This document shows positions 44,574 through 56,035 of a DNA stretch of 64,000 nucleotides, in pieces. The notes beneath the pieces are model-generated. The model searched no databases, was not told the DNA's origin, and saw nothing but the letters and a program-made list of their open reading frames with translations. The position numbers were made by a program, and so were the translations under genes. Numbering within the stretch: position 1 is the first letter of the stretch; the number at the start of each line of letters is the position of its first letter. This stretch comes from Branchipolynoe longqiensis (Eukaryota > Annelida > Polychaeta > Phyllodocida > Polynoidae): positions 35,132,481 through 35,196,480 of the forward strand of contig CM059196.1 of assembly GCA_030323885.1 (NCBI GenBank). The letters run 5' to 3'.

Positions 44574-45146
44574 GATTGTGATTCGTTCTCTTGCCTCCTG
44601 GCTGTTGATGGACTGAAAACGAATCACCCTATTCTAGCAACCGTCATTTATAAAATGAACCAACTGGCCGGCATACAAGGAAACAAACGAGCTGATCGGG
44701 CTGCGAAGAAGGCCCTGAACTGTGATCTTGAACCATGTCTGATCCCTCACTCTGATCTGAAACCACTAATAGCCACCCACATAAAATCCAAATGGCAACA
44801 TGAGTGGGATGAAAACATTAATAAACTTAAAGAAATTGAACCATCTGTGGGAAAACCACCACAGACTCATGCGGGAGGTCGGCGGGACCAAGTGGTCCTT
44901 AGCCGCTGCCGTATTGGCCACTCGTGGCTTACACATGCTTTTCTGCTCAAGGGGGAACCTCCCCCTGAATGTATTGGGTGTCAGTCCCCGCTGACACTCA
45001 AACACATTTTACTAAGTTGCGTTGATTTTTTGGCCCTGTGCCAACAATTCTACACTGCAGACAGTATGCATGACCTTTTCACTAAAGTAAAACAAGAAAA
45101 CATTTTAGCCTTTTTGAGGGCAGCTGGACTGTACCACCTCATATAG
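44574..45146 (+). pseudogene. LINE RNase H C-terminus and Cys/His domain
   Basis: The frame reads GLKTNHPILATVIYKM (RNase H), GIQGNKRADRAAKKALN (end of RNase H), VVLSRCRIGHSWLTHAFLLK, CIGCQSPLTLKHILLSC (CCHC-like) and a conserved end ILAFLRAAGLYHLI. This is the C-terminal part of I/Nimb/Jockey-like LINE polyproteins. About 20 residues before GIQGNK, which normally hold the W-P-H motif, are deleted, and everything upstream is gone. Confidence 0.85.
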
Positions 45147-45392
45147 TTTACTAAATAAATTCTATCAATTATTAATAAAACTTTTCTTTTTCTATGGGAA
45201 TTTGTTTCCCTTGACCACAAATATATGATTGTGAGCTTTCTAATTTAATGAGTGTCTATTGGCACATACTTGATTGTCTGCTTTTACATGTAAAAGCGAT
45301 GGTTTAAACAAAAAACTAACATTTCTCACCATGAATATGCTGCCGGCACGGCGTAAAGCAACCACCAATCAATCAATCAACCATGCACATCT
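44574..45392 (+). mobile_element. 3' end of a LINE with RNase H and (AATC)n tail
   Basis: It contains the end of the polyprotein (to 45146), a 3' UTR (AGTGTCTATTGGCACATACT, ATGCTGCCGGCACGGCG) and an AATCAATCAATCAA tail. A second copy of the 3' UTR is at 33333-33477. The 5' part is missing. Confidence 0.85.
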
Positions 45393-45394
45393 AC

Positions 45395-46310
45395 CCCCCC
45401 TACCACTGTATCTCCCCAACTCTTACCCCTACCACCCTTCCCCCTCACACTCTTACCCCCACCTACCCTGGTACCATCCCTGCTGCTACCCCCCACATCC
45501 TCCTAGCCCTGTAACCTTTGACCTATGTGGACACCCCTCACCCACCCTACCTCACCTTTACTCCAACCCCATGCCAACCAGACCTCCTCACCACTCTTAA
45601 CCCTACTCCCTACCTACCCTTCTACCACCCCGACTCGATCCCTGCAGTTACCCCCCCCCCCCATGCCTCATCCCAGCCCTATAACCCACTCATACCTCTA
45701 CGTTACTCGCCTCACCCCTCTCTCACATCTACTGCTACCCCTACCTCAACTCCAAGCGCATGCGAGCCCTACCTCCAAACCCTACCTCTAAACCCACCTC
45801 TAAACCCACCATTATCCTATCCTAACTCTCCCCTTAACAGCACTCCTCTCCAATCAAAGACCAACCCCAAAACCCACCCCTTTCCTATCATAACCCAACA
45901 CCCGACCCCACCCCTGCCCTATCACAAACCAACCCCCAACCTGTCATGCCCTCTCTTAACCCAACCCCCAACCCTACCCCTACCCTATCATCACCCAACT
46001 CCCAACCCCACCCTTGGCCTATCATAACCTAAACCCTAACCCACCTCTATTGTCTCCTGACACTACTCCTACCCGTGACCCTAGCTCCACCCATAGTCCG
46101 CAAATAGCTACGTGCAGCCCTCAGCCCTATTCCCACCATATTCCAAACCATAACTACACAACATACTCTTCCAACCCTACCCCACCACACCATCTTCATT
46201 CAACCCACCCAACTCCCACTCACCAACCCCCACCCCACCACGCTTCACAGGCCTACGCCATGACCCCCCCCCCCACACACACACACATCTTTTGTTCCCC
46301 CTTATATTGT
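45395..46310. repeat. C-rich degenerate tract
   Basis: About 900 bp poor in G on the plus strand, made of AACCCCACCCCTAYCCTATC-like words without a strict period. Pro/Thr/Ser-rich open frames come from composition. Confidence 0.85.
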
Positions 46311-46440
46311 ATCCAAACTTATCTAATCATCGATATCGTCACATTAGGCGGGGGGCCATAAGCTGGGCAGAGTACATGAGATTCTCCCAGGGAAGTTAAC
46401 TGGGAGCAAGTCTTGAGCGCTTCCATTTCTACAAATACTA

Positions 46441-46758
46441 GATAGGATGGCCGAATGGGTTGAGCATCCGTCTCCCATTTTTGGGGATCGTGCGATTCGA
46501 ACCCACGGATCGAATCAAGCCAATGCCATAACAATGTATTCTTGTCAGTCCCTAGCCAGGTGCTCTGCATTATTAGGATAGGGCAAGGACTGGTCTCAGG
46601 ATAATGTGACTGACGGGGTATTCAGATCATGGTGCTGGCAGCCTCCCAGTGGTGGTGCCCTATAAAGTCACCATGAGTACACACTGTCACAAGTCAGTAC
46701 TTGTCCTGATCTGGCCTTAGATGTTGCCAGGATGTAAAACTCTAACAACCAACCAACC
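46441..46758 (+). mobile_element. SINE-A (head type 2)
   Basis: Complete head (GGATGGCCGAATGGGTTGAG), shortened core (the GTTGGCTCAG block is lost) and tail AACAACCAACCAACC. Confidence 0.9.
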
Positions 46759-46843
46759 GTTTCTATAAATAGCTCCAGTCGCAATTTGACCAATTTAGTG
46801 CTCACTTCATGGCATATGCCATAGTGCGCATTCTACTCCAATG

Positions 46844-47184
46844 AGGGGAGCCAGACGTAGCTCAGGTTGTAGAGTGTCCAACTGTGAAGGTGGTGGTGAT
46901 CCTATCGATCCTGCTCAGTGGACCCCATTTGCAGTTTGGGCTATTTTTTGTTTCAACCAATGGTCCACAACTGGCTTATAAAAGGCTGTCGAATATGCTG
47001 TTCTGTCTGTAGGAAAGTGCATATAAAAGACCCCTTGCTGCTTATCAGAAAGAGTAACATATGTGGCGGCAGCGGGTTTCCTCCAAAGAAATAATGTCAG
47101 AATGACCATATGTTTAATGTCCAATAGCCGATGATAAAAAATCAATGCGCTCTAGAGGCATTTTTAACTAAATCAAGCTGTACT
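46844..47184 (+). mobile_element. molluscan-type SINE (SINE-B), complete with target duplication
   Basis: A tRNA-like head (GACGTAGCTCAGGTTGTAGA) is followed by GTGCATATAAAAGACCCCTT, GCGGGTTTCCTCC, GTCCAATAGCCGATGATAAA and AATCAATGCGCTCTAGAG. TTCTACTCCAATG occurs at 46831-46843 and 47185-47197, a 13 bp target duplication. From memory, this is a widespread SINE of bivalves and gastropods, and it is the main reason to think the organism is a mollusc. Confidence 0.88.
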
Positions 47185-47207
47185 TTCTACTCCAATGGAA
47201 ATTGGCT

Positions 47208-47362
47208 AAAAAAGGAATGCGAGGTTCGAGTACACATCTGACCTGCTGCAGCTCCAGGCAACAAGAACAGGTCGCCTCTTTTATTGATGTGCTTACAAAC
47301 TTTCCATTTTCAGAGTATTATCGTTTATTTGTTTGTTTGTTGTTCTATGTCCTAGCAACATA
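47208..47362 (-). repeat. inverted segmental duplication, arm 2
   Basis: Mirror of 42246-42402, including the last bases of a SINE-A tail (ATGTCCTAGCAACAT on the plus strand) but no further SINE sequence. From 47363 to 48830 nothing recognisable is seen apart from a (CCGCCAC)n patch at 47485-47545. Confidence 0.9.
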
Positions 47363-48831
47363 CAGGGAAAAAGCCCAGTTGACGTCTAGATAAATTCGTG
47401 TCCTGGATGTGCAGTGCAAAATGCTAGATTGTGGTTAGGCTGCAGCTGAACCCCGAAGCTCCACCACTCCCTCCCCAACCCACTGCCACCGCCACCGCCA
47501 CCGCCACCCCCACCGCCACCCCCACCCACCGCCACCCCCACCGCCACCCCTTCACTGACAAACCTTCTCGATTATTACTCCCCATCACAATGTGGGAATT
47601 AGTTCAAACTCCCCCACCGTATTGCGTTATAAATAATCTAGTGACGATAATATATCGCACTATTTATAGACCTTTCGCAACTGATACCCAGGCTTTATGT
47701 TAATGTGGATTGTTATGCTATCGGAAGTCTACTCCCAGTAATATGCAGGATGCAGTTGTGTGCCAAAATGCCATAGGTTATTGCATATTTTACAGTTGAG
47801 AACGTAATAGGGTCTACTCGGCATTGTCATTGATGTTCACGTACCTTGGGTTTAATAGAGGTAAATCTAGATCTCACAATAAAGGTTATCCGTCTTGACT
47901 GTAGATATTTCTATGACATGGAACCACAACAAACAATGAATGTAATTTCAATGGGAATGGATTGTCCTTAGCGCGATGCAAATTGAAATAAATCATTGTG
48001 AAAATGAACACTTATGACTGCCTCCATGCGCGAAGAGAAATATTATTGCGAACTTGCACCTGGGAGTGTGTGGAACAGTGTGTAAAATATTCAGATATAC
48101 GGCATAGGGGAATGCAAATGTTCTATTGCTGATTGGTGTATGTGACCAGGTGCATGTATATATATATGTATGGGCTGGTGGTGCACAAGTGGGATGTAAA
48201 TAGACATAGTGGTGCTGGCAGGTCTGGGTGTGAGTGCACTCAGGGCCTACCCTCTCGCCCTCTCCTGGGTAGGATCACCACACTCAAAGGTCAAGTTTGG
48301 TGGTGGCCAGGGGGCCATACAGCTTGTTGGTGGTGGGCAGACCACTTGTAGCCATGGGGATCAGCAATGCTGGATCCCTATTGATAGGGCCAGAAATACT
48401 TGTTTTCCATTGGGGGAAAGGGGTGGGGTGATACTCTACAATGAACCCATGTAACCATATAAATATTAAACCAGAATGGTTTACTCTCTCTTCTTCTTTA
48501 CACTTTATACTCTTCCTTTCTCTTTGTCTGTATTGATGTCACCATAGCCTGCCTACACAGCCACAGATTCGAGCCTTAGCCTTTTTACAAGTGGACAAGT
48601 GCTATGTTAATGGCGATGTCTGTACTCCTGTCGTGTAGAACAAAGGTGATATCAACTTGGGTAAGACATAAATACTGCTCTTAATATGCACGTGTAAGCC
48701 TACTTTGTGAAATTAGGAAATAATGGAAACAAATTTGAGATTTGCATCCACGCTCTCCTACCTCATTTCTTCTACAGCTCCAATTAAGTTTTCAGTTCAG
48801 TTTTGATTGTTACTATATTTTGGTTGTGTCC

Positions 48832-48860
48832 CTTAAGCCCCTGTCACATCTCACTGGATT
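48832..48860 (+). mobile_element. MITE family 3-like terminal fragment
   Basis: TTAAGCCCCTGTCACATCTC resembles the left ends at 33690 and 58523, and ATATCCGGC follows. No right end is visible. The satellite begins close by. Confidence 0.35.
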
Positions 48861-48889
48861 GAGGAAGCGGAAAGAAACCAAACAAAGTC

Positions 48890-50800
48890 TGTTGATATCC
48901 GGCAAAGTCATCTATCATCACAGTCACATCCACACGTTTGTTAGATAACATCTGGAAACTGAATAATGCTTATTCCATCATCACAGCAATACGCACATGA
49001 TAGGTGGATAACAGCTGAATATAACACCATATGTTCTATCATCACAGCAATACACACAGGTTAGGTGGATAACAGCTGAATATAACACCATATGTTCCAT
49101 CATCACAGCAATACACACAGGTTAGGTGGATATCAGCTGAATATAACACCATATGTTCCATCATCACAGCAATACACACAGGTTAGGTGGATAGCAGCTG
49201 AATATAACACCATATGTTCTATCATCACATCAATACACACAGGTTAGGTGGATAACAGCTGAATATAACACCATGTGTTCCATCATCACAGCAATACACA
49301 CACGTTAGGTGGATAACAGCTGAATATAACACCATATGTTCCATCACCACAGCAATACACACAGGTTAGGTGGATAACAGCTGAATATAACACCATATGT
49401 TCCATCATCACAGCAATACACACACGTTAGGTGGATAACAGCTGAATATAACACCACATGTTCCATCATCACAGCAATACACACATGTTATGTGGATAAC
49501 AGCTGAATATAACTCCACATGTTCCATCATCACAGCAATACACACATCTCAGGTGGATAACAGCTGAATATAACACCACATGTTACATGATCACAGAAAT
49601 ATGCGCACGTTAGGTGGATAACAGCTGAATATAACACCACATGTTCCATCACCACAGCAATACGCACACATTAGGTGGATAACAGCTGAATATAACACCA
49701 CATGTTCCATCATCACAGCAATACGCACATGTTAGGTGGATAACAGCTAACTATAACACCACATGTTCCATCATCACAGCAATACACACACGTTTGGTGG
49801 ACAACAGCTGAATATAACACCACATGTTCCATCATCCCAGCAATACACACACGTTAGGTGGATAACAGCTGAATATAACACCACATGTTCCATCATTACA
49901 GCAATACGCACATGTTAGGTGGATAACAGCTGAATATAACTCCACATGTTCCATCATCACAGCAATACACACACATTAGTTGGATAACAGCTAACTATAA
50001 CACCACATGTTCCATCATCACAGCAATACACACATGTTAGGTGAATAACAGCTGAATATAACACCATATGTTCCATCATCACAGGAATATGCACACGTTA
50101 GGTGGATAACAGCTGAATATAACACCACATGTTCCATCATCACAGCAATACGCACATTTTAGGTGGATAACAGCTGAATATAACACCACATGTTACATCA
50201 TCACAGCAATACGCACACATTAGATGGATAACAGCTGAATATAACTCCACATGTTCCATCATCACAACAATACGCACACATTAGGTGGATAACAGCTGAA
50301 TATAACTCAACATGTTCCATCATCACAGCAATACGCACACGTTAGGTGGATCACAGCTCAATATAACACCACATGTTACATCATCACAGCAATATGCACA
50401 CGTTAGGTGGATAACAGCTCAATATAACACCACATGTTCCATCATCACACCCATGTATATATTATATGTTTGTTAAATAAATAAGAGTTCAGCAGACTGT
50501 CACATATAGTACATTACCGCAGCAACATACATACAATTGTTAGATAAGAACTGAATAAAATACTACCTATTCCATCATCACAAGCGCATGACCATGTTTG
50601 TTAAATTAGATCTGGACACAGAAGATCGCCTATTCCCTCATCACACCCACATACACCGGTTTGTTAGATAAGAGCTGAACACAATACCACATATTGCATC
50701 ATCACACCCAAATACATATATTTGTTAAGTAAGAGCTGAACATAGAATACCGCCCAGCCCATCATCATACCAAGAATACATGTTTGTAAGATAAGATCTG
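48890..50800. repeat. satellite, 61 bp unit
   Basis: About 25 regular units (48955-50450) of TGTTCCATCATCACAGCAAT, ACACACACGTTAGGTGGATA and ACAGCTGAATATAACACCACA. Both edges hold decayed units (for example TTTGTTAGATAAGAGCTGAA at 50650). Units differ at a few sites (ACACAC/ACGCAC, CATATG/CACATG), and neighbours tend to share the same variants. Confidence 0.97.
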
Positions 50801-51194
50801 TACACCAGCTCGCTCCTCAGACACCCACACCTACCCCCCCCCCACACACACACCACCACCACCACACACACGCCACCACAACCACCACCCCTTCCCTCAC
50901 CTCTTTCCACCTACCCCTCATCACAGATTTAATCCTGTTCAAGCATGTCGCATGACACCTGGCATTAAGGGCAGATGTGCGCGCGCACCTCAACACGCGA
51001 GGCGCACAATACATACCACTCCGTCAAGGGGCGCCACGGCGATAAAAACATGCCAGGTCTTGTCACCGCCGACAATGACTCGCTGACGCAAGTTCGCGTG
51101 AGCAGCGATGATAAAGTCGGCAGTGACGAGTGCTTGTCTGATATGTGGGGACAACTGGTTGGGGTAGAAGCCGACTAATCTAGTAGTAAATGGG
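50801..51194. other. no gene; short C-rich and CAC patch
   Basis: An ACACCACCACC-rich patch at 50835-50890, then unique sequence. No recognisable feature. Confidence 0.45.
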
Positions 51195-51795
51195 CACTAC
51201 AGGCTGCCATCCCTCTCCAGTTCTACTCCCCTCCCTCCCTCCCTCCCTCCCTACCCCCATTCCCCTCCGTCAACCCCTCCTCTCCCTACCCCTCTCAGTT
51301 TCCCCCCCCCACTCCCCTCTTCCTCCCCCCTCCCCCTCCCCTCCCATCCCCTCCCCTCCCTCCCAATACCCCTCCCTCCTCCCTCTTCCCTCCTCCCTCC
51401 CCTCCCTCCCTACCCCCATTCCCCTCCGTCAACCCCTCCTCTCCCTACCCCTCTCAGTTCCCTCCTCCTTCCCTCTCCCTCCCCTACCCTCCCCCTCCCC
51501 TTCCTTCCCCATACCCGCCCCACCCCCCCTCCCTCCCAATACCCCTCCCTCCTCCCTCCTCCATCCCCTCCCTCCTTTCCCCTCCCCTCCCTCCTCCCCC
51601 CCCCTCCCTCCCCTCCATCCTCCCTCCCTTCCCTCCTCCCTCCCCTCCCTCCTCCATCCTCCCTCCCTCCTCCCTCCCCTCCCTCCTCCCATCCCTTCCT
51701 TCCCTCCCCTCCCCCCCCTCCCCTCCCCTCCCCTCTCCCTCTCCCTCCTTCCCCTCCCTCTCCCTCCTTCCCCTCCCCCTCCCTCCCCCCCTCCC
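51195..51795. repeat. polypyrimidine (CCCTCCCTC)n tract
   Basis: 600 bp almost only of C and T on the plus strand. A block of about 60 bp (CCCTACCCCCATTCCCCTCC onward) occurs at about 51248 and 51408. Strong mirror symmetry gives H-DNA potential. No gene. Confidence 0.95.
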
Positions 51796-51796
51796 T

Positions 51797-52070
51797 CAAA
51801 CCCTGGTTGATTCAAGCCAATTACTTAAAAATTGAATCTTGTCGATTCGTAGCCAGGCGCCGGGCATTATTAGGATAGGACAAGTATTGGTTGGCTCAGT
51901 GTCAGGATAATGGGAATGGGTTGGATATCAGGTCATGGTGCTGGTGGCCTGGTATCCCAATGGGGCCTCACTATAAAGTCGCCATGATTGCACACTGTCA
52001 CAAGTCGGTAGTGGTCCTGATATGACCTTAGGCGTTGTATGATGTACAACTCCAATAACCAACCACCAAC
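51797..52070 (+). mobile_element. SINE-A, head truncated
   Basis: It begins at the B-box region (CAAACCCTGGTTGATTCAAG), followed by core and tail. Its 5' end abuts the polypyrimidine tract. Confidence 0.85.
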
Positions 52071-52284
52071 CATTACAGTGGCGACGAAATCTGATATATG
52101 CCCTGGCAATCGATAGAATGTTTTGATCAGGTGCCATCGAGGTAGCTGTGTTTATTTATAGATGTAATTCATACATGCATGACAGGAAATATAGTTGCTA
52201 TTCAACAGTATATGTTGGGAAGACTGGTCCTCGGCCAATCCCTGGAGTTGTATAATCCATTGGTGTTTGAGTTGCAGCCATATT

Positions 52285-52450
52285 TGTTTTTCAAAATATA
52301 ATTTATTTTATTTTAATGTAACCTTTATTTTAAAGGTTTAACTTCGGAAAAGAAATAACATTGATTTTGGCATGCATGTTGAAATTTTGGACTGCGTAAG
52401 TGTAAGCAATGAAGGGTTCTATTAAATTTACTTACTTTTCTTCGTAAGCC
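52285..52450 (+). repeat. old dispersed repeat D, copy 4
   Basis: ATTTTAAAGGTTTAACTTCG, CATGCATGTTGAAATT and GGTTCTATTAAATTTACTTA match the family in order and strand. Confidence 0.6.
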
Positions 52451-52461
52451 AAAATAAGTCT

Positions 52462-52738
52462 TTAAAAGCAAAGCTTGTGTTATTTAACGACACCTTTAGA
52501 GCACTTTCTTTTTCATCATTGGCTGTTGGACGTCAAACATATGGTCATTCTGTCCTTTCTCTTTGGAGGAAACATGCTGCCACCACATAGGCTTCTCTTT
52601 CCGATAACCAACAAGGGGTCTTTTATATGCACTTTCTCACAGACAGGACAGCACATACCAGACCCTTTGATGAACCAGTTGTGGACCACTGGTTGGAATG
52701 GAAAATAGCCCAAACTGCAAATAATAAGTGCTTAATGA
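52462..52738 (-). mobile_element. molluscan-type SINE (SINE-B), head missing
   Basis: Minus-strand copy: TTATTTAACGACACC, GGCTGTTGGACGTCAAACAT, GGGGTCTTTTATATGCACTT, ACCAGTTGTGGACCACTGGT and AATAGCCCAAACTGCAAAT on the plus strand. A short plus-strand 3' end fragment (CAATAGCCGATG, GTTGTTAAACAAAGG) follows at about 52802-52856. Confidence 0.85.
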
Positions 52739-52859
52739 ATGCACCAGTATCTGTATGATCAAATCTAGCTATGTGTGCTGGTTTAGAAGAAAGGGGAAAC
52801 AAATCCCCCAATAGCCGATGTCTACTTGTTGTGCTGGGGTGTTGTTAAACAAAGGTTTA

Positions 52860-53254
52860 TAACAAAGGTTATCCTTTCGTAACATTATGTGGCTTTAAGC
52901 AACATTGAACATCGTCAGTACTAAGACAAGTGATCACCTGGGGATGTGAGATACTGAAGACATCCCATTGGGCACGGGTTTATAGATTAGAAAATCAGCA
53001 GTGAATAGGATAAATACAATAGTCTGGCGTTAGTCTATATTTGATCAACTGTGCTCTGGCTAATAAGATAAAGAAGGTCTTACAATTAAGTATACATATT
53101 GCGATTTAATGCAATTTTGCAAATCCCAGAGAGCAGTGATAAGGATGAGCAAAATGGAGTAAACCAGTTGCAAAGTGATTAGTGAAGCCCCATCAACCCT
53201 CCTGGTTAAGAGATTGATAATAATGATGATGATGATGATGATGGTTATGTGACA
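52860..53254. other. no recognisable feature
   Basis: Unique sequence ending in a (GAT)n run at 53216-53243. No gene. Confidence 0.45.
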
Positions 53255-53497
53255 GGACTATGTCAGATACTTGTCGCTTCCTAGCCTGGCGCTGGGCATT
53301 ATTAGTATAGTCCAACGACTAGTTAGCTCAATGTCAGGATAATGTGACTGAGTTGGATATCATGTCATGGTGCTGTCAGCCTGATTTCTCAGCGGGGCAG
53401 CACTATAAAGTTGCCAGGATTGTGCACTGTCACAAGTCAGTACCCGTAGTGATATGACCGTAGATGTTGCTAGAACGTAAAACCCCAACAAACGGTA
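53255..53497 (+). mobile_element. SINE-A, head missing
   Basis: Core and tail only (ATACTTGTCGCTTCCTAGCC to GAACGTAAAACCCCAACAAA). Confidence 0.85.
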
Positions 53498-53584
53498 TGC
53501 TGTGCAGATTAGTACACCAGACAATCGCAATTCGGTCAAATGGAGAATTAATGCGATCTCCATGTTTTCAGCCAATTCACCAAT

Positions 53585-53810
53585 AATTTGTCTACGGAGA
53601 TCGTGGGGTTCAAGCCGTGGGAGAAGGACTACATTGCCCAATATCAAGATAAGATGACTGAGTAAGCTATCGAGAAATGTTTGGGAGGGTATCCCAGCAC
53701 GGCAGTGCTCTAAAGTCGCCATCAGTCTGCAGTCACAAGTTGGTAGCTGTTCTGGAAAAGAAAACCCACAAAAAAAACCATTGAGGGTGGCTAGGACGCA
53801 AAACCCCATA
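53585..53810 (+). mobile_element. degenerate SINE-A
   Basis: Scattered matches in the right order (GATCGTGGGGTTCAAGCC, AGAAGGACTACATTG, GACTGAGTAAGCTATC, AAAGTCGCCATCAGT, GGCTAGGACGCAAAACCCC). It is clearly older than its neighbours. Confidence 0.6.
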
Positions 53811-54263
53811 AAGGCCGTTGCCATACGCGGACCATCTCTACTCGGTACTTGATTTCCCTTGATTCCAGTGATATATTTCACTGCAAATTACCGTGATTAA
53901 TGCATCTGAGACATGGGTTCATTTAAATTTAATCGTCAGATCGGGAAATAGTTTACACCAGGCGGAAGCGGGCCTGTACAGTCGTCCCTTAAACACCTCA
54001 CTCAAAACACATTTCAGACAGGAAATTGCCTAACGCATTAAAATTGAATAATTGGATGTCATTTTGCAATGAGAGCTGCATTAATGCAATCAGCCGCTGA
54101 CTGGCCCTTTTAATTGCTGATTATTTATTTTTTGTTAGTAATTTCAAGACAATGGGCTAGTTAGGTATTGATTATGTACTGTTCTGCCTTCATTTGATCC
54201 TTTCCGACGCATTGCCATTAGTAAACAACAACTACGGCATTACTGCCCTTACTGAATGCCATC

Positions 54264-54610
54264 ATCACCGGACGTGGTGGCTTAATCGGTAGAGTAGTGA
54301 GTGACCTCGCGTGCGGAAGGGTGGGAATTTGGTTCCCGGTCGAGTCAAACGAATGACTTCAAAATTGATACTTGTCGCTTCCTAGCCTGGCGCTTGGCAT
54401 TACTAGGATATGGGAAGGACTGGTTAGCCCAGTGTCAGGATTATCTGACTGAGTGGGATATCGGATCATGGTGCTTGCGGCCTGATTTGCTAGTGGGACA
54501 GCACTATAAAGTCACCATGAGTGTGCAGTATCACAAGTTGGTATCCATACTGATCTGACATTAGATATTGCCAGGACGTAAAACTCCAACAACCAACCAA
54601 CCAACCAACA
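54264..54610 (+). mobile_element. SINE-A (head type 1), complete with target duplication
   Basis: The head reads GACGTGGTGGCTTAATCGGT, with GGTTCCCGGTCGAGTC, then core and tail. ACTGAATGCCATC occurs at 54251-54263 and 54611-54623, a 13 bp target duplication. 53811-54250 shows no feature. Confidence 0.93.
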
Positions 54611-55058
54611 ACTGAATGCCATCTCCTTAATCATAATGCTCTTTCGGATGTGGGGAAAAAAAGAGCCCCACTGTGGGAAACTGCTCTTGTAGTATTATTG
54701 CCTTTTGTAACTCCCGCTTTCCTGCTGTGTTCTTTGATTTGTGGAAAACGCCTTTACAGCAAGCTGCTCACACAGTATTAATGACCTTGCCAAGTGATAG
54801 GTTTGTGTTGGAGTTTTACATCCTGGCAACATCTAAGGTTATATCAGGACTGACTTGCGCCAGTGCAACTTTATAGTGCTGCCCAGCTGGGAGACCAGGC
54901 CACCAGCACGATGACATGATATCACACTCAGTCACATTATCCTGACACTGAGCTAAACCAATCCTTACCCTATCCAAATAATGCCGAGTGCCTGGCTAGA
55001 AAGGAACAAGTAGCAATTTTTAAGTTATTGCTTTGACTCGACCAGGATTCGATTGTTT

Positions 55059-55561
55059 TGTCGTGGGGGTGATGAAAATCGAAAATATTGCACCTAGAGT
55101 GGGACTCGAACACACATCTCTTTGCATTCCGGGCCAGTGTGCTAACCATTACACCACCTAGGCTCCCTGATATCACCATACTACCCATGCCTACCTGCCT
55201 ATGCGTCTCCCTGCCTGAGAGGCCAGTGCAGACAACTACACTCGTCCCCCTGGAATTGTAAGTCTTTTATTGCTTACAATTACATACATACAGGCAATGC
55301 ACTTAAATATACATACACATGGTACGTTCAAGAAATATACAGCACATAGCTTGTACAGGATCATTGTCATGGCAACCAGTGTTGTGTGGGTGATGAAAAT
55401 TGGAAATAATGTGCCTCGAGCGGGACTCGAACCCACATCTCTTTGCATTCCGGGCCAGTGTGCTAAACATTACACCACCTAGGGTGCCTGATATCACCAT
55501 ACTACCCACGCCTACCTGTCTATGCGGCTCCCTGCCTGAGAGGCCAACGCAGACCACTACA
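55059..55561 (-). mobile_element. TRIM-like element with tRNA-like block in its LTRs
   Basis: 503 bp: direct repeats of 182 bp (55059-55240 and 55380-55561) enclose 139 bp. The repeats begin TG and end CA, as LTRs do. Read on the minus strand, the internal part starts C-TGGTTGCC one base after the LTR, like a primer binding site, and ends with AGGGGGACGAG, a polypurine stretch directly before the next LTR. It is flanked by a 4 bp duplication, GTTT. The two LTRs differ by roughly a tenth, so the copy is not young. There is no coding capacity. A plain tandem repeat is the alternative, but the TG/CA ends, target duplication and same phase at the second site argue against it. Confidence 0.75.
55414..55483 (-). 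other. tRNA-like block with pol III boxes in the LTR
   Basis: On the minus strand: TGGTGTAATGGTTAGCAC (here the A box region has one change) and GGTTCGAGTCCCGC (perfect B box). The acceptor ends CCTAGG and CTCGAGG partly pair and the T arm is intact, but the anticodon stem does not form, so it is not a working tRNA. The other LTR carries the same block at 55093-55162. It resembles the head of the SINE at 14917-15187. Confidence 0.75.
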
Positions 55562-55916
55562 GTTTGAATCCCACGATCTACCAAAACGGTAGACGGACGC
55601 TCAACTCATTCAGCCATCGCGTCTATTCATGTCAAGTGATATTTGTTTAGATTTATCTGCTGCTAGTAAACCATATCGCTATTGAAAACTGACTTTAAAA
55701 TAGTAATCCACAACACAGACAAATAAGTATATATTTTTTTCTTGAACATTTATACTGCCAAGTCTGAATAGACTTGTTTTCACGATGAGACAGTTTGTCG
55801 GTAGAAAGCCCGAGCGTTCACTTTTACCGACCCAAGGGCTTTTTAACCTCCCACACCACATAGACATGGTATGAGAGCAACCAGCTTTTGATGACGCTGT
55901 AAGTTATACACCATGG

Positions 55917-56035
55917 TGGAAATCCAAATTGGCAGAGGTGGGGGGGCTACGGGGGACTTGAACCACCTACCTTCAGATTAAGAGTCCGACCTAGATAAAA
56001 GTCAGACACTCTAACCACTCTGCCACAGAGAACAC
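55917..56035 (-). pseudogene. tRNA-Lys(CTT)-like pseudogene
   Basis: On the minus strand: D arm TGGCAGAGTGGTTAGAGTG, about 20 extra bases (TCTGACTTTTATCTAGG), then an anticodon arm TCGGA-CTCTTAA-TCTGA with CTT at the anticodon, and B box GGTTCAAGTCC. The extra bases and weak acceptor pairing argue against function. No CCA or SINE core follows. Confidence 0.5.

Larger units (their letters stand above)
54800..55624 (-). mobile_element. SINE-A (head type 2) split by the TRIM-like element
   Basis: The tail and core are at 54800-55058 and the head at 55562-55624 (GCGATGGCTGAATGAGTTGA on the minus strand). The break at 55059-55561 is filled by the TRIM-like unit, with GTTT on both sides (55055-55058 and 55562-55565). 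Confidence 0.9.

Noticed and set aside
45395..46310. Telomere-like repeats (AACCC words)
   Set aside because: The words are irregular and mixed with CACCCC and CTATCC; no run of a telomeric hexamer is present.
45274..46361. Pro/Thr-rich frames of 88-169 codons
   Set aside because: They lie in the C-rich tract; overlapping frames have equal length and no motif.
7100..50800. Arrays with units near 60 bp as CRISPR-like arrays
   Set aside because: The whole unit is repeated without unique spacers, and the genome is clearly eukaryotic.
51190..51810. Pro/Ser-rich 206-codon frame and Gly/Glu/Arg-rich minus-strand frames
   Set aside because: They arise from the homopyrimidine tract.
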